A stretch of 64,000 nucleotides of DNA, from NCBI RefSeq assembly GCF_000242915.1, contig NZ_AFRZ01000001.1, positions 1,736,001-1,800,000 of the forward strand, given 5' to 3'. Both the position numbers and the translations under genes were made by a program. The notes below the pieces were generated by a model. It was not told the DNA's origin and searched no databases. It was given only the letters and a program-made list of their open reading frames with translations. The DNA is from Sulfurimonas gotlandica GD1 (GTDB taxonomy: Bacteria > Campylobacterota > Campylobacteria > Campylobacterales > Sulfurimonadaceae). Positions 27,683-36,626 of the stretch are shown piece by piece. The stretch's first letter is position 1; every line of letters begins with the position of its first letter.

Positions 27683-28926
27683 CTAAACTCAATCCTATTT
27701 TTACCATTTTGTTTTGCACCATGAAGCATCATATCGGCTTGGTTGATTGTTTCTTCAAGAGTATCATCATCGTCATGAATAGATACACCGATTGATATAG
27801 TAAACTTGATGCTTTTATTAGCATCTATCGTAAAGTTGAATTTTTCAACTTCTTGTCTAAGTCTTTCAAGTATATCTGACGCGCTATATTTATTGATATT
27901 TTTAAGCACTACACAGAATTCTTCACCGCCAAATCTTGCGACTATATCTCTGTAGCTAGTGTTTGTTCTGAGTATCTCAGAGATGCTTGTTATAACTTTA
28001 TCTCCAATATCATGACCGTAAGTGTCATTTATATGTTTAAAGTTGTCAATATCTATCATTGAAACAGCAAATTGTTCACCACTTTCTTTTGTATCTTCAA
28101 TATACTCTTGCATGTTTTGGAAAAAGTAGCGACGGTTATAGAGACCTGTTAAAAAATCTCTATTTGCATGGTTTGTAATAAATTGGATATTTTCTAGTGC
28201 TTCAATTGAGTTATTTATACGACAAGAAAACTCTTCTTTTGAAAAAGGTTTTTTGATGTAGTCATTTGCACCATGTTTTAAAAACAGAGCATTTACCTCT
28301 TCATCGTTGTTTGAGGATATTGCGATGATACATAATTCAGATTTTTTATAATCTTTTCGAATCTCATTGGTAAGTTCTAGTCCATTCATAACGGGCATAT
28401 TGTAATCGGTTATAACCAAAGATATATCAGAATGAGCTGTCAGCATACCAACTGCTTCTTCACCATGGGCAACCGTTATAACATTGTAAAAAAGATTCTC
28501 TAGCATCTCTTTCATCATTTTTCTAAACACCATGGAGTCATCAACAACTAGAACTTTATGTTTTTGGTTTTTTTCTAGTCTTTGAATAGTTTGAATAATG
28601 TAGTTAATATCATCAACACCACCTTTGTTTACATAGTCAATAATATTTTTTTGAAGCATCTTCTTTCTAAACTCTTTGTCGATGTTTGCACTTAATACAA
28701 TGGCATGATTGCCTTTGCTTAGCACATAGTCAACAATCTCTCCATTTGGAGCATCTGGAAGATTGATATCGAGTAAGGTTATGAAATATTCATACTTTTT
28801 TAAAAATAGTTTTGCTTCTGAAAGTTTGTAAGCTACATCTACTTCATATTTTAAAGATAGTTCTATTTTTTTAGCCAAAATTTTTGCGAGTGTCTTATTG
28901 TCTTCGACGATTAATATTCTTTTCAT
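27679..28926 (-). CDS. Double-receiver GGDEF protein (REC-REC-GGDEF)
   Basis: A 415-residue cytoplasmic protein. Receiver 1 spans about 1-118 (ILIVEDNKTLAK; Asp in ITLLDINLPDAPNG). Receiver 2 spans about 122-245 (VLVVDDSMVFRKMM; Asp in LVITDYNMPVMNG, Lys in YIKKPFS). The GGDEF domain occupies about 255-415 with GGEEF, so cyclic di-GMP synthesis is expected. The position of the I-site reads SYRD, without the leading Arg. The ATG is right at receiver strand beta-1 and lies 6 bases from a TATAAT with no Shine-Dalgarno. It is not embedded in a kinase operon, so its phosphodonor is unknown. Confidence 0.9.
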   Translation of the reverse strand: MKRILIVEDNKTLAKILAKKIELSLKYEVDVAYKLSEAKLFLKKYEYFITLLDINLPDAPNGEIVDYVLSKGNHAIVLSANIDKEFRKKMLQKNIIDYVNKGGVDDINYIIQTIQRLEKNQKHKVLVVDDSMVFRKMMKEMLENLFYNVITVAHGEEAVGMLTAHSDISLVITDYNMPVMNGLELTNEIRKDYKKSELCIIAISSNNDEEVNALFLKHGANDYIKKPFSKEEFSCRINNSIEALENIQFITNHANRDFLTGLYNRRYFFQNMQEYIEDTKESGEQFAVSMIDIDNFKHINDTYGHDIGDKVITSISEILRTNTSYRDIVARFGGEEFCVVLKNINKYSASDILERLRQEVEKFNFTIDANKSIKFTISIGVSIHDDDDTLEETINQADMMLHGAKQNGKNRIEFS

Positions 28927-28932
28927 GCGGCT

Positions 28933-28938
28933 ATTATA
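28933..28938 (-). promoter_or_regulatory. -10 element 6 nt before the REC-REC-GGDEF ATG
   Basis: TATAAT on the minus strand, followed by AGCCGC and then ATG. It is one arm of an inverted repeat (ATTATACT...AGTATAAT) whose other arm serves the divergent helicase gene. Confidence 0.55.
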
Positions 28939-28947
28939 CTATTTTAG

Positions 28948-28953
28948 TATAAT
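28948..28953 (+). promoter_or_regulatory. -10 element 6 nt before the helicase ATG
   Basis: TATAAT followed by TTCTTT and the ATG at 28960. There is no Shine-Dalgarno. It mirrors the divergent -10 at 28933-28938. Confidence 0.55.
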
Positions 28954-28959
28954 TTCTTT

Positions 28960-30219
28960 ATGAATTATCTAGAAGAAATCACACAAAAATTGCTAACTAA
29001 ACAAAATATTTTTTTAACAGGTGGAGCAGGTGTCGGAAAAACAACAATAACAAGACAGGTTATAGAGTATTTTGAGAGTGAAGCCAAAAAAGTGGCAAAG
29101 CTTGCATCTACAGGTATGGCAGCCACACTTATAGATGGACAAACTCTACACAGCTTTTTAGACCTTGGCATCGCATCTGACATAAAAGAGTTAGAGATAA
29201 GCGGTAGATTAGAGATAAAAAAGAAGATAAAGAACCTTATATCGAGTATGCACTTAATAGTCATAGATGAGATTTCTATGGTTAGCGATACACTTTTAGA
29301 AATGATACAACTTAGACTTGAACAAGCTGAATTTTGCGGTACAGTTCTTGTTGTAGGAGATTTTTTACAGCTTCCACCTGTTGTAAGAGGAAGTGCAGAG
29401 GTTAAATTCGCCTTTGAATCAGCTGCGTGGGCTGAGTTTAATTTCTATAAGATAGAGCTTACACATATATATAGAACAGACGATAAAAAGTTTATAGAAC
29501 TTTTGGGAAGCGTAAGAGATGGTTTTATAGATGAAGACGTTCATAATCATTTGAACGAATATATAAAACCACTTCCAGAGGATTTGAGTGAGTTTACTTT
29601 TCTTTTTGGTAAAAATCACTCAGCATCTCTTCACAATAAAAGACAGTTAGCTTACATAGATAGTGAAGTCTTTGTAAAAGAAGCGCAAATAATAAAACAC
29701 GCTAAAAGTGTAGCAGATGCAGAGATTGAGCGTTTTATGAATGATTCTCGTATAGATAAAGAACTTGAACTAAAAATTGGAGCACCGGTTCTTTTTACTA
29801 GAAATTCTTGGAACTATTTTAATGGGGAACGTGGAGTTGTTGAAAATGTTGATACAAGTTTTGTTTATGTGCGTAAGTCAGATGCCAAAGTGGTAAAACT
29901 CGAAGCAGTTGCACAGAGTAAAGCTAAATGGAGTGAAAAAAGTATAAATGGAAAAAAAGAGATGGTAGAAGAGGCTCAATTGAGTGTTTATCAGTTTCCT
30001 ATAAAATTAGCTTTTGCGATAACTATTCATAAATCACAGGGAATGTCTATTGAAGATTTGATTATAGAGACAAACGAGATATTTGCACCGTCTCAGTTTT
30101 ATGTAGCACTTTCAAGAAGTTCAAATCCTAAAAGACTGAATCTTATAGCACCTGCTTGTCAGTGGCACCAAATTGTTTTTGTAAATAATAAAGCTTTGGG
30201 ATTTGTAAAAGATTCTTAG
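28960..30219 (+). CDS. PIF1/RecD-like superfamily 1 DNA helicase
   Basis: A 419-residue ATP-dependent helicase. Walker A is GGAGVGKTT (residues 21-29), motif Ia is ASTGMAATLIDGQTLHSFL, Walker B is LIVIDEISMV (about 100), motif III is VGDFLQLPPV, and the C-terminal SF1B motifs are FAITIHKSQGMS and FYVALSRSS. This is the PIF1 arrangement, 5'-3' polarity in characterised relatives. No accessory nuclease domain is fused. The start is fixed by Walker A lying only 20 residues in. A promoter element lies 6 bases upstream, so the message is probably leaderless. Confidence 0.85.
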   Translation: MNYLEEITQKLLTKQNIFLTGGAGVGKTTITRQVIEYFESEAKKVAKLASTGMAATLIDGQTLHSFLDLGIASDIKELEISGRLEIKKKIKNLISSMHLIVIDEISMVSDTLLEMIQLRLEQAEFCGTVLVVGDFLQLPPVVRGSAEVKFAFESAAWAEFNFYKIELTHIYRTDDKKFIELLGSVRDGFIDEDVHNHLNEYIKPLPEDLSEFTFLFGKNHSASLHNKRQLAYIDSEVFVKEAQIIKHAKSVADAEIERFMNDSRIDKELELKIGAPVLFTRNSWNYFNGERGVVENVDTSFVYVRKSDAKVVKLEAVAQSKAKWSEKSINGKKEMVEEAQLSVYQFPIKLAFAITIHKSQGMSIEDLIIETNEIFAPSQFYVALSRSSNPKRLNLIAPACQWHQIVFVNNKALGFVKDS

Positions 30220-30221
30220 TA

Positions 30222-30665
30222 TTAGAGTTTAAATGCTCTAAAATTACCATCATGAGATAGAATAATTACTTTAGTAAATTTATGTTTTTTAAACGGTATT
30301 TTTTTTACTTTTTCAAAAGCTTGAGTATCCATTCCATTAGTAATATAATCCACTAAAATTAACCACCACTGACTATAAACCGGAAAGTTTTTATCAATCT
30401 TTTCATTTTTTTCATCTATAAGAAGTTGAATATTTTTATGTAGTTCATCTATATTATCAACCAAAGGAGAATCTATGCTTACTAAGTTACCATTGCTTTT
30501 GCTTTTATAGTTTCTATTTAGTCTTCTTACTTCAACAGCTACTTTTCCATCAATCAAAAAGTCAGGAGTAACATTTCCAAGTGGCTCATACTCTATCTTT
30601 GTATGGGGCAGAGTCTGTAAGTACTGCTTCGCTCTAGTTTCATCAGAATTTTCTTTTCTTTTCAT
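30222..30665 (-). CDS. Small putative PD-(D/E)XK-like nuclease-fold protein
   Basis: A 147-residue basic protein of unrecognised family. Residues 34-50 (PDFLIDGKVAVEVRRLN) look like the core of a PD-(D/E)XK nuclease: D35 on a strand, then E45-V-R47 with Arg in the usual Lys position. A preceding 'EYEPLGNVT' and following helices fit the fold. It faces the PIF1-like helicase tail-to-tail with a 2-base gap. No methylase or specificity subunit is nearby, so it is not an evident restriction system. A TAATAT lies just 7 bases before the ATG and no Shine-Dalgarno is present. Confidence 0.55.
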   Translation of the reverse strand: MKRKENSDETRAKQYLQTLPHTKIEYEPLGNVTPDFLIDGKVAVEVRRLNRNYKSKSNGNLVSIDSPLVDNIDELHKNIQLLIDEKNEKIDKNFPVYSQWWLILVDYITNGMDTQAFEKVKKIPFKKHKFTKVIILSHDGNFRAFKL

Positions 30666-30715
30666 AGTTAATATATTAGCAAAAAGATGGTAAAAAGTAG
30701 TGTGTGAGGAATTAA

Positions 30716-30734
30716 CAACGCAGAAGATGCGTTG
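30716..30734 (-). terminator. Hairpin downstream of the peroxiredoxin gene
   Basis: A perfect 7-bp stem (CAACGCA / TGCGTTG) around a GAAGA loop, 17 bases beyond the peroxiredoxin stop. On the minus strand it is followed by TTAATT, a weak U-tract. Confidence 0.5.
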
Positions 30735-30750
30735 CTATTTTAAGTTTTGA

Positions 30751-31347
30751 TTATAGATCGTCTTCGTGCTTAGCAAGATACTCAGCAACACCTTCAGTAG
30801 ATGCTTTCATCCCTTCGTCACCTTTTTGCCAACCAGCAGCACATACTTCACCATGCTCATCAGTAAATTGCATTGCATCTACCATACGAATCATCTCATC
30901 AATGTTACGACCAAGTGGTAAGTCATTGATTACTGCGTGACGTACAATACCTTTACCATCAATTAGGAATGAACCACGAAGTGCTACTGCTTCACCGAAA
31001 AGTACATCGTAATCTTTAGAGATTTGTTTTGTAAGGTCAGCTACTAGAGGATATTTAATTCTACCGATACCACCATTGTTAACTGGAGTTTCTCTCCAAG
31101 CAAAGTGTGAAAATTGGCTATCAACAGATACACCGATAACATTTACACCACGGCTTTTGAAATCTTCGATTCTATGAGAGAAAGCGATTATTTCCGATGG
31201 ACATACAAATGTAAAGTCTAATGGATAGAAGAAAAGAACAGTACCTTTCTCACCAAAGTTTTCTGATAATTTGAAGTTCTCATCGATTGAGCCATCTGCT
31301 AAAACTGTAGTTGCTGTAAAATCTGGAGCTGGGTTTGTTACTAACAT
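30751..31347 (-). CDS. 2-Cys peroxiredoxin (AhpC/TSA family)
   Basis: A 198-residue thiol peroxidase that reduces H2O2 and organic hydroperoxides. The peroxidatic Cys is C49 in DFTFVCPSE and the resolving Cys is C169 in GEVCAAGWQKG, so it is a typical 2-Cys enzyme. The GGIGRIKYPLVAD and C-terminal 'EYLAKH' segments are characteristic. The start is the ATG at 31347, which gives the normal family N-terminus and has AAGGATA upstream; a 15-codon in-frame extension exists but is not family-like. A TAAAAT on this strand near 31383-31388 is a plausible -10. Reductant probably comes from the thioredoxin system. Confidence 0.93.
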   Translation of the reverse strand: MLVTNPAPDFTATTVLADGSIDENFKLSENFGEKGTVLFFYPLDFTFVCPSEIIAFSHRIEDFKSRGVNVIGVSVDSQFSHFAWRETPVNNGGIGRIKYPLVADLTKQISKDYDVLFGEAVALRGSFLIDGKGIVRHAVINDLPLGRNIDEMIRMVDAMQFTDEHGEVCAAGWQKGDEGMKASTEGVAEYLAKHEDDL

Positions 31348-31479
31348 GTAAATATCCTTGAGTTTGTTATTTTGTTGGTGAAATTTTAACACAAAAACAT
31401 TAACAAATCTTAGATGAAAAGAAGTAATAAAATTATTTAAGGATAATTTTTATCTTTTATATTTGTTGACTTCTGATAA

Positions 31480-31507
31480 TTGAAAATTAAACATACTTTG
31501 ATATACT
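31480..31507 (+). promoter_or_regulatory. Promoter of metK
   Basis: TTGAAA (31480-31485), a 16-base spacer and TATACT (31502-31507). The leader of about 43 bases before the ATG at 31556 contains an AAGGAAAA ribosome site. It is too short for a known SAM riboswitch class, and none was recognised. Confidence 0.4.
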
Positions 31508-31555
31508 TCGTTCGATTTATGGAGCCCGACTCTATACTTCAATAAGGAAAAATCG

Positions 31556-32713
31556 ATGACGAAAGAGTATATATTTACTTCAGAGTCTGTAACAGAAGGG
31601 CACCCTGATAAGATGGCAGATCAAATCAGTGATGCAATTCTGGATTATATTATTGAGCATGATCCTAATGCACGCGTAGCGTGTGAGACATTAGTATCAA
31701 ATGGTTTTTGTGTAATTGCAGGCGAACTGAAAACAACGGCTTATGCCCCGATGCAAGAGATAGCTAGAAAAGTTATCCAAGAGATTGGTTACACAGATGC
31801 AACTTATGGTTTTGATTACCGTGCTGCAGCTGTTTTAAATGGAATAGGTGAGCAATCTCCGGACATCAACCAAGGTGTTGATCAAGAGGATGGTGAAATA
31901 GGTGCAGGTGACCAAGGTTTAATGTTTGGATATGCTTGTCGTGAGACGGATGTTCTAATGCCTCTTCCTATTTATTTAGCACATAGATTAACGCAGCGAT
32001 TAGCTCTGGTGCGCAAAGAAGGAATTGTTCCTTATCTTCGTCCAGATGGAAAAGCACAAATCAGTGTTAAATATGTTGGAGATAAACCTGTTTCTATTGA
32101 AACAGTAGTAATTTCAACTCAACATGCTCCAGATGTTTCTCAAGAGCAAATTCGCCAAGATATGATTAGTGAAGTCATTAAACACGTTATTCCAGCAGAT
32201 ATGATAAATGAAAACACTATTTTTCATATCAATCCAACTGGAAAATTTGTAATAGGTGGCCCTCAGGGTGATGCAGGTCTAACCGGTAGAAAGATTATAG
32301 TAGATACATATGGCGGCAGTTGTCCTCATGGCGGCGGTGCTTTTAGTGGAAAGGATCCTACTAAAGTTGATAGAAGTGCTGCTTATGCTGCTAGATGGGT
32401 TGCAAAAAATCTGGTTGCTGCAGGGGCTTGTGACAGAGTTACTATCCAAGTTGCGTACGCCATAGGTGTAGTTCAGCCTGTCTCTATATTGGTAGATACA
32501 CATTCAACTGGCAAGGTAGATGAAGAGAAGATTGAGAAGTGTGTAAAAGAGCTTTTTGATCTTTCTCCAAAGGGAATTATTAAATCACTTGACCTTTTAA
32601 AACCAATATATAGAAAAACAGCTACATATGGACACTTTGGAAGAGAAGAAGAGGGCTTCACGTGGGAGCAAACGAACAGAGTAGATGAGATTAAACAGTA
32701 TTTGGATATTTAA
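31556..32713 (+). CDS. metK: S-adenosylmethionine synthetase
   Basis: A 385-residue cytosolic enzyme making S-adenosylmethionine from methionine and ATP. Signature segments are intact: [37 protein letters not shown], the P-loop-like [21 protein letters not shown], and [20 protein letters not shown]. Length and sequence are typical. It stands between the divergent peroxiredoxin gene and the ferredoxin gene, with its own upstream promoter-like element. Confidence 0.97.
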   Translation: MTKEYIFTSESVTEGHPDKMADQISDAILDYIIEHDPNARVACETLVSNGFCVIAGELKTTAYAPMQEIARKVIQEIGYTDATYGFDYRAAAVLNGIGEQSPDINQGVDQEDGEIGAGDQGLMFGYACRETDVLMPLPIYLAHRLTQRLALVRKEGIVPYLRPDGKAQISVKYVGDKPVSIETVVISTQHAPDVSQEQIRQDMISEVIKHVIPADMINENTIFHINPTGKFVIGGPQGDAGLTGRKIIVDTYGGSCPHGGGAFSGKDPTKVDRSAAYAARWVAKNLVAAGACDRVTIQVAYAIGVVQPVSILVDTHSTGKVDEEKIEKCVKELFDLSPKGIIKSLDLLKPIYRKTATYGHFGREEEGFTWEQTNRVDEIKQYLDI

Positions 32714-32783
32714 CGATATATTTTAGCTATCTTTAAAAATCTTGTGATAAACTTATCTCGAAAATTAATTTTAGGAGAATTTT

Positions 32784-33068
32784 ATGGCAGTAATTATTAA
32801 TGACACTTGTATCAATTGTGGTGCATGTATCGATGAATGTCCAGTAGAAGCAATCGTAGACGAGGATGATAATCCACAAGATGAAGAAATTTATTATGTT
32901 TATGGTGATAAATGTGTAGAATGTGTTGGTCATCACGATGAACCAGCTTGTGCTACTGCATGTCCTACTGAAGGCTGTATTACTTGGGATGCTATCGGCG
33001 AAAGTCCAGCGCATCGTGAAGATATTACAGATGAGCAACGCTCAAACCATGAGAATATCGTAGACTAA
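32784..33068 (+). CDS. fdxA: 2x[4Fe-4S] ferredoxin (YfhL/Fdx type)
   Basis: A 94-residue electron carrier. Cluster I is bound by CINCGACIDECP and cluster II by C-x2-C-x8-C-x3-CP (from CVECVGHH), the spacing of the YfhL/Chromatium-type ferredoxins with an enlarged second motif. An acidic tail follows. Its AGGAG ribosome site is strong. It lies just ahead of ndk, as in other Campylobacterota. The symbol fdxA follows Campylobacter usage and is by analogy. Confidence 0.88.
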   Translation: MAVIINDTCINCGACIDECPVEAIVDEDDNPQDEEIYYVYGDKCVECVGHHDEPACATACPTEGCITWDAIGESPAHREDITDEQRSNHENIVD

Positions 33069-33083
33069 TTCTCTTTTCTTTTA

Positions 33084-33114
33084 ATCATAAAGTGCCACTT
33101 TAGCGCTTTATGAT
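33084..33114 (+). terminator. Hairpin between ferredoxin and ndk
   Basis: A 9-bp stem, ATCATAAAG paired with CTTTATGAT, around a 13-base loop, 15 bases after the ferredoxin stop. It is followed by CCCTCTTTCATTT, not a clean U-tract, so terminator strength is uncertain. Confidence 0.5.
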
Positions 33115-33168
33115 CCCTCTTTCATTTAAAAATATTTAAATTTAAACTTAAACACATAATTTTTTGGA

Positions 33169-33174
33169 TACAAT
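33169..33174 (+). promoter_or_regulatory. -10 element for ndk-yceD-rpmF-plsX-fabH
   Basis: TACAAT after a T-run and AT-rich tract, 34 bases before the ndk ATG, with CAGGAGA as ribosome site. Confidence 0.4.
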
Positions 33175-33208
33175 CCCACCCTAATTTTAAACTTATACAG
33201 GAGATTTA

Positions 33209-33622
33209 ATGGAACGTACACTATCAATAATAAAACCAGATGCCGTAGCTAAGGGCGTAATTGGCAAAATTTTAGATCGTTTTGAGAGCAATGGCCTAAA
33301 AATTGCAGCAACTAGAAAGATCCAACTTTCTCGTGGAGATGCTGAAGCATTTTATGCTGTTCACTCAGAGAGACCTTTTTTCAATGACCTAGTTGATTTC
33401 ATGATCAGCGGACCAGTTGTTGTTACGGTTTTAGAAGGTGAAAATGCTATGCAAATTAACCGTGATTTAATGGGCGCTACTAACCCTAAAGAAGCTGAAG
33501 CTGGTACAATTCGTGCAGACTTCGCTGAAAATATTGATGCTAATGCAGTTCATGGAAGTGATTCTGTTGAAAATGCTGCTATCGAAATTGCATTCTTTTT
33601 CTCAGAAAGAGAAATTTCATAA
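33209..33622 (+). CDS. ndk: Nucleoside diphosphate kinase
   Basis: A 137-residue enzyme that transfers the gamma phosphate between nucleoside triphosphates and diphosphates. The phospho-histidine is H115 in [13 protein letters not shown]. The N-terminal [13 protein letters not shown] and the [15 protein letters not shown] segment are diagnostic. First gene of the ndk-yceD-rpmF-plsX-fabH run. Confidence 0.97.
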   Translation: MERTLSIIKPDAVAKGVIGKILDRFESNGLKIAATRKIQLSRGDAEAFYAVHSERPFFNDLVDFMISGPVVVTVLEGENAMQINRDLMGATNPKEAEAGTIRADFAENIDANAVHGSDSVENAAIEIAFFFSEREIS

Positions 33623-33629
33623 GTAAACT

Positions 33630-33986
33630 ATGAAAGTTACTCTTAGGAAAGTAGGCAAAACGCCAGTAGATTTTGAAGTTAAATCAGACGAAATAACTTT
33701 TAAAGGTTATTTACAGTATGATTCTGGCAAATTAATTTTGCTAAAAGCAAATCTAGATGGCGTAGCTCTTACAGAGTGTAGTCAATGTGGCGAAGAACTT
33801 AAACTACCGGTAAATGAAGAGATAGAAATTTTTATTTCTGATGGTATTTATGAAGGTGATAACAGCAGAGAAATCGATGTTGTTGAGTCTTTTAATTCGG
33901 TAGCTGATTTAGATGAGCTATTAAACTCTGAGATTGAGCTTATAAAAAGTGACTATCACAGTTGCGAAAATTGTAAAATAAAATAA
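33630..33986 (+). CDS. YceD/DUF177 family protein
   Basis: A 118-residue protein of the DUF177 family, nearly always encoded just before rpmF, as here (21-base gap). Two CxxC pairs are present (CSQCGEEL near residue 51 and CENCKIK at the end), suggesting a bound zinc. Relatives are linked to 23S rRNA accumulation; that role is family knowledge, not visible here. It begins 7 bases after ndk. Confidence 0.8.
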   Translation: MKVTLRKVGKTPVDFEVKSDEITFKGYLQYDSGKLILLKANLDGVALTECSQCGEELKLPVNEEIEIFISDGIYEGDNSREIDVVESFNSVADLDELLNSEIELIKSDYHSCENCKIK

Positions 33987-34007
33987 AATAACGAAAGGAT
34001 ATAGATT

Positions 34008-34157
34008 ATGGCAGTACCTAAAAGAAGAGTATCTCATTCACGTTCAGCGAAAAGAAGAACTCACTATAAAATAACTTTGGCTAAACCAGTTAAAGATAAA
34101 GACGGAACATACAAACTACCACACCACATCAACCCAACTACTGGTGAGTATAAGTAA
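34008..34157 (+). CDS. rpmF: 50S ribosomal protein L32
   Basis: A 49-residue basic ribosomal protein beginning [20 protein letters not shown] and ending NPTTGEYK, a full-length L32. The GAAAGGATA ribosome site is well placed. It sits between yceD and plsX in the classical order, with only 3 bases to plsX. The usual zinc-binding cysteines of L32 are absent, so this is the cysteine-less form. Confidence 0.96.
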   Translation: MAVPKRRVSHSRSAKRRTHYKITLAKPVKDKDGTYKLPHHINPTTGEYK

Positions 34158-34160
34158 TCA

Positions 34161-35159
34161 ATGGTAAAAATTGCTATTGATGCAATGGGAGGGGACTTCG
34201 GTCCCGAACCAATTGTAAAAGGCTGTATTCAAGCACTTAAGAAAAAACTTTTTATGCCTATACTTGTAGGTAATAAAGATGAAATTTTAGCTCTGTTACC
34301 GAAACGTTATAGAGCTAAAATTTTAATAGTTGAAGCGGATGATGTTATTTCTATGAGCGATGCTGCTACTGATGCAGTAAAGCGAAAAGAGAGCACTATC
34401 TATAAAGCTATTGAGTTAGTAAAAAATGGTGAAGCTCATGGTGTAGTTTCTGCTGGACACAGTGGTGCGACTATGACATTAGCAACACTTAGACTTGGTC
34501 GTCTAAAAGGTGTTTCACGTCCAGCACTTGCTACTCTTATGCCAACAAGATCAGGTCGTCGTTCAATCCTATTGGACGCTGGTGCAAATGTTGATTCAAA
34601 AGCTGTGCATATTGCAGAGTTTGCAGTTATGGGCGGATGTTACGCAGAAGATTTGTTAAAAATACAAAATCCTAGCATCGGTATTCTTGCAAATGGTGAA
34701 GAAGCTTCTAAAGGTAATGAAATTACAAAAGAAGCATTTAAAATCCTTAGCGGATATCCAGGATTCAAAGGGAATGTTGAAGGTAGTGATATCTTTAATG
34801 GTTCTTGCGATGTTATAACATGTGATGGATTTGTAGGAAACCTTGTGCTTAAAGCTAGTGAAGGTGTAGCATCTACAATAAGCCTGCTAATAAAAGATTA
34901 TATAAGAAAATCTCCAATTGCAATTACTGGTGCACTTTTGATGAGAAAAGTATTTAAACTTCTTAAAAAGCAAATTGATTATGCTGAAATAGGCGGTGCT
35001 CCGCTTATCGGAATCAAGGGTTGTGTAATTGTTAGTCATGGAAAAAGTAATTCTAAAGCAATTGAGAATGCAATATACCAAGCTATCAATTATGTGGACA
35101 CTGGAGTTAATGAGCATATCGTTACAAGACTTGAAGAGTTGAAAAGTAAGGAAGTTTAA
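34161..35159 (+). CDS. plsX: Phosphate acyltransferase PlsX
   Basis: A 332-residue enzyme that forms acyl-phosphate from acyl-ACP, the first step towards phosphatidic acid. [18 protein letters not shown] at the N-terminus, [26 protein letters not shown] and GADVDSK-like [11 protein letters not shown] are family signatures. The final TAA shares a base with the fabH ATG (TAATG), so the two are translationally coupled, linking phospholipid and fatty-acid initiation. Confidence 0.96.
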   Translation: MVKIAIDAMGGDFGPEPIVKGCIQALKKKLFMPILVGNKDEILALLPKRYRAKILIVEADDVISMSDAATDAVKRKESTIYKAIELVKNGEAHGVVSAGHSGATMTLATLRLGRLKGVSRPALATLMPTRSGRRSILLDAGANVDSKAVHIAEFAVMGGCYAEDLLKIQNPSIGILANGEEASKGNEITKEAFKILSGYPGFKGNVEGSDIFNGSCDVITCDGFVGNLVLKASEGVASTISLLIKDYIRKSPIAITGALLMRKVFKLLKKQIDYAEIGGAPLIGIKGCVIVSHGKSNSKAIENAIYQAINYVDTGVNEHIVTRLEELKSKEV

Positions 35160-36160
35160 TGGCTTATGCTGCATTTCGTTCAATTGGTGCTTATGCTCCA
35201 GCTGATATCTTGACTAATGAAGACCTTTCTAAAATGGTTGATACTACTGATGAGTGGATTACTAAAAGAACAGGTATTAAAGAGCGTCGTATAGCAGCAA
35301 AAAATGAAACTACTAGTGATATGGGCGTTGAAGCTGCAAAAAAAGCAATCCAAAGAAGTGGTATAAATAAAGAAGATATTGATATGGTAGTATGTGCTAC
35401 TATTTCTCCAGATTATTTCTGTATGCCATCAACTGCTACAATTATTTCAAATAAGCTTGGACTTAGAAATGTTACTGCATTTGATATTTCTGCAGCATGT
35501 ACAGGTTTTGTTTACATTCTATCTATCGCCAAAGCATTTATTGAATCAGGAATGAAAAAAAATGTTCTTATTATTGGTGCTGAAAAATTATCTGCAATAA
35601 CTGACTACAGCGATAGAGGGACTTGTATCCTTTTTGGCGATGGTGCAGGTGCAGCAATAATTAGTGCAACTGATAATAAAGATGAAGCTATCATAGATGT
35701 GCATACTGGTGCAGATGGTGAATATGCAGACCTGCTAATGACTCCAAATGGTGGAAGTGGTTCAATTCATGATTCACTAGACCAAGAGGCTTCAAGCTGC
35801 TTTATGCAGATGAAAGGGAATGAAACTTTTAAAGTTGCTGTTCGTACACTTACTAAAGATGTAGTTGAGATTTTAAAAGAAAATAATATTGAGAGTGATG
35901 CAATAAAACATTTTGTACCACATCAAGCAAACTACCGTATTATTAAAGCGGTTGGTGATGCCCTCAAATTAAAAGATGAGCAGGTTGTTTTAACTGTTGC
36001 TAAATATGGTAACACTTCTGGAGCCTCTATTCCTATGGCTATAAATGATATCTACGAGCAAGGCAGACTTAAAAGTGGTGAATTAATGCTTTTAGACGCT
36101 TTTGGCGGTGGACTAACTTGGGGTAGCGCACTAGTACCTTTTTCCCCTTTAGAAAAATAG
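35159..36160 (+). CDS. fabH: Beta-ketoacyl-ACP synthase III
   Basis: A 333-residue enzyme that starts fatty-acid synthesis by condensing acetyl-CoA with malonyl-ACP. The catalytic triad is visible: C114 ([10 protein letters not shown]), His near 254 ([11 protein letters not shown]) and Asn near 284 ([11 protein letters not shown]). Length is typical. Last gene of the run. Confidence 0.97.
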   Translation: MAYAAFRSIGAYAPADILTNEDLSKMVDTTDEWITKRTGIKERRIAAKNETTSDMGVEAAKKAIQRSGINKEDIDMVVCATISPDYFCMPSTATIISNKLGLRNVTAFDISAACTGFVYILSIAKAFIESGMKKNVLIIGAEKLSAITDYSDRGTCILFGDGAGAAIISATDNKDEAIIDVHTGADGEYADLLMTPNGGSGSIHDSLDQEASSCFMQMKGNETFKVAVRTLTKDVVEILKENNIESDAIKHFVPHQANYRIIKAVGDALKLKDEQVVLTVAKYGNTSGASIPMAINDIYEQGRLKSGELMLLDAFGGGLTWGSALVPFSPLEK

Positions 36161-36180
36161 ACATAATGAAATAAATAATT

Positions 36181-36549
36181 TTACTGAAGAGCGTTAAATA
36201 CTCTTTTGTAAAACTCTTTTGCTGGCGGTAACTCCAAATTACCATCTCTTAATTTTTCTCCCCACATTGGGTTTGGAAAGTGAGAATCTTCTTTAAATCT
36301 AGCCATAACATGTATATGAACTCTTGGAAGCATATTTGCGAATGAAGCCATGTTTATTTTTGTAGGATTGTAATAGTGTTTCATCTCATACTCTAAAATA
36401 TCATATATATCCCAAAGTCTAGTTCTTAAACCTTTTGGTACATCACCCAACTCTCTATAGGGTTCCTTTGTAAATATTTTTAACCAAGGAATTTCACTAT
36501 CATGTTTTTCTATATATATTTCATTATCTTCATAAATAAGCATATGCAT
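36181..36549 (-). CDS. HIT-domain protein
   Basis: A 122-residue histidine-triad-family protein. The signature at 77-83 reads VHIHVMA: H78 and the nucleophile-position H80 are present, but the third histidine position is Met. Family members hydrolyse nucleotide phosphoramidates or dinucleotides; the altered triad leaves the reaction uncertain. An AAAGGA ribosome site favours the first ATG (MHMLIYED). It is convergent with fabH and divergent from the outer-membrane protein gene. Confidence 0.75.
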   Translation of the reverse strand: MHMLIYEDNEIYIEKHDSEIPWLKIFTKEPYRELGDVPKGLRTRLWDIYDILEYEMKHYYNPTKINMASFANMLPRVHIHVMARFKEDSHFPNPMWGEKLRDGNLELPPAKEFYKRVFNALQ

Positions 36550-36626
36550 TTAAAGTCCTTTTGTAAATATATAATATCATAAGTAAGATAAGTGTACTAT
36601 ATTCTAATATCTTACAAGGAAAATTA

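Noticed and set aside
30222-30665. Restriction-modification system
   Set aside because: Only a nuclease-like protein is present; no methyltransferase or specificity gene is adjacent.
31420-31555. Possible SAM riboswitch upstream of metK
   Set aside because: The predicted leader is only about 43 bases and no known SAM-riboswitch core or expression platform is recognisable.
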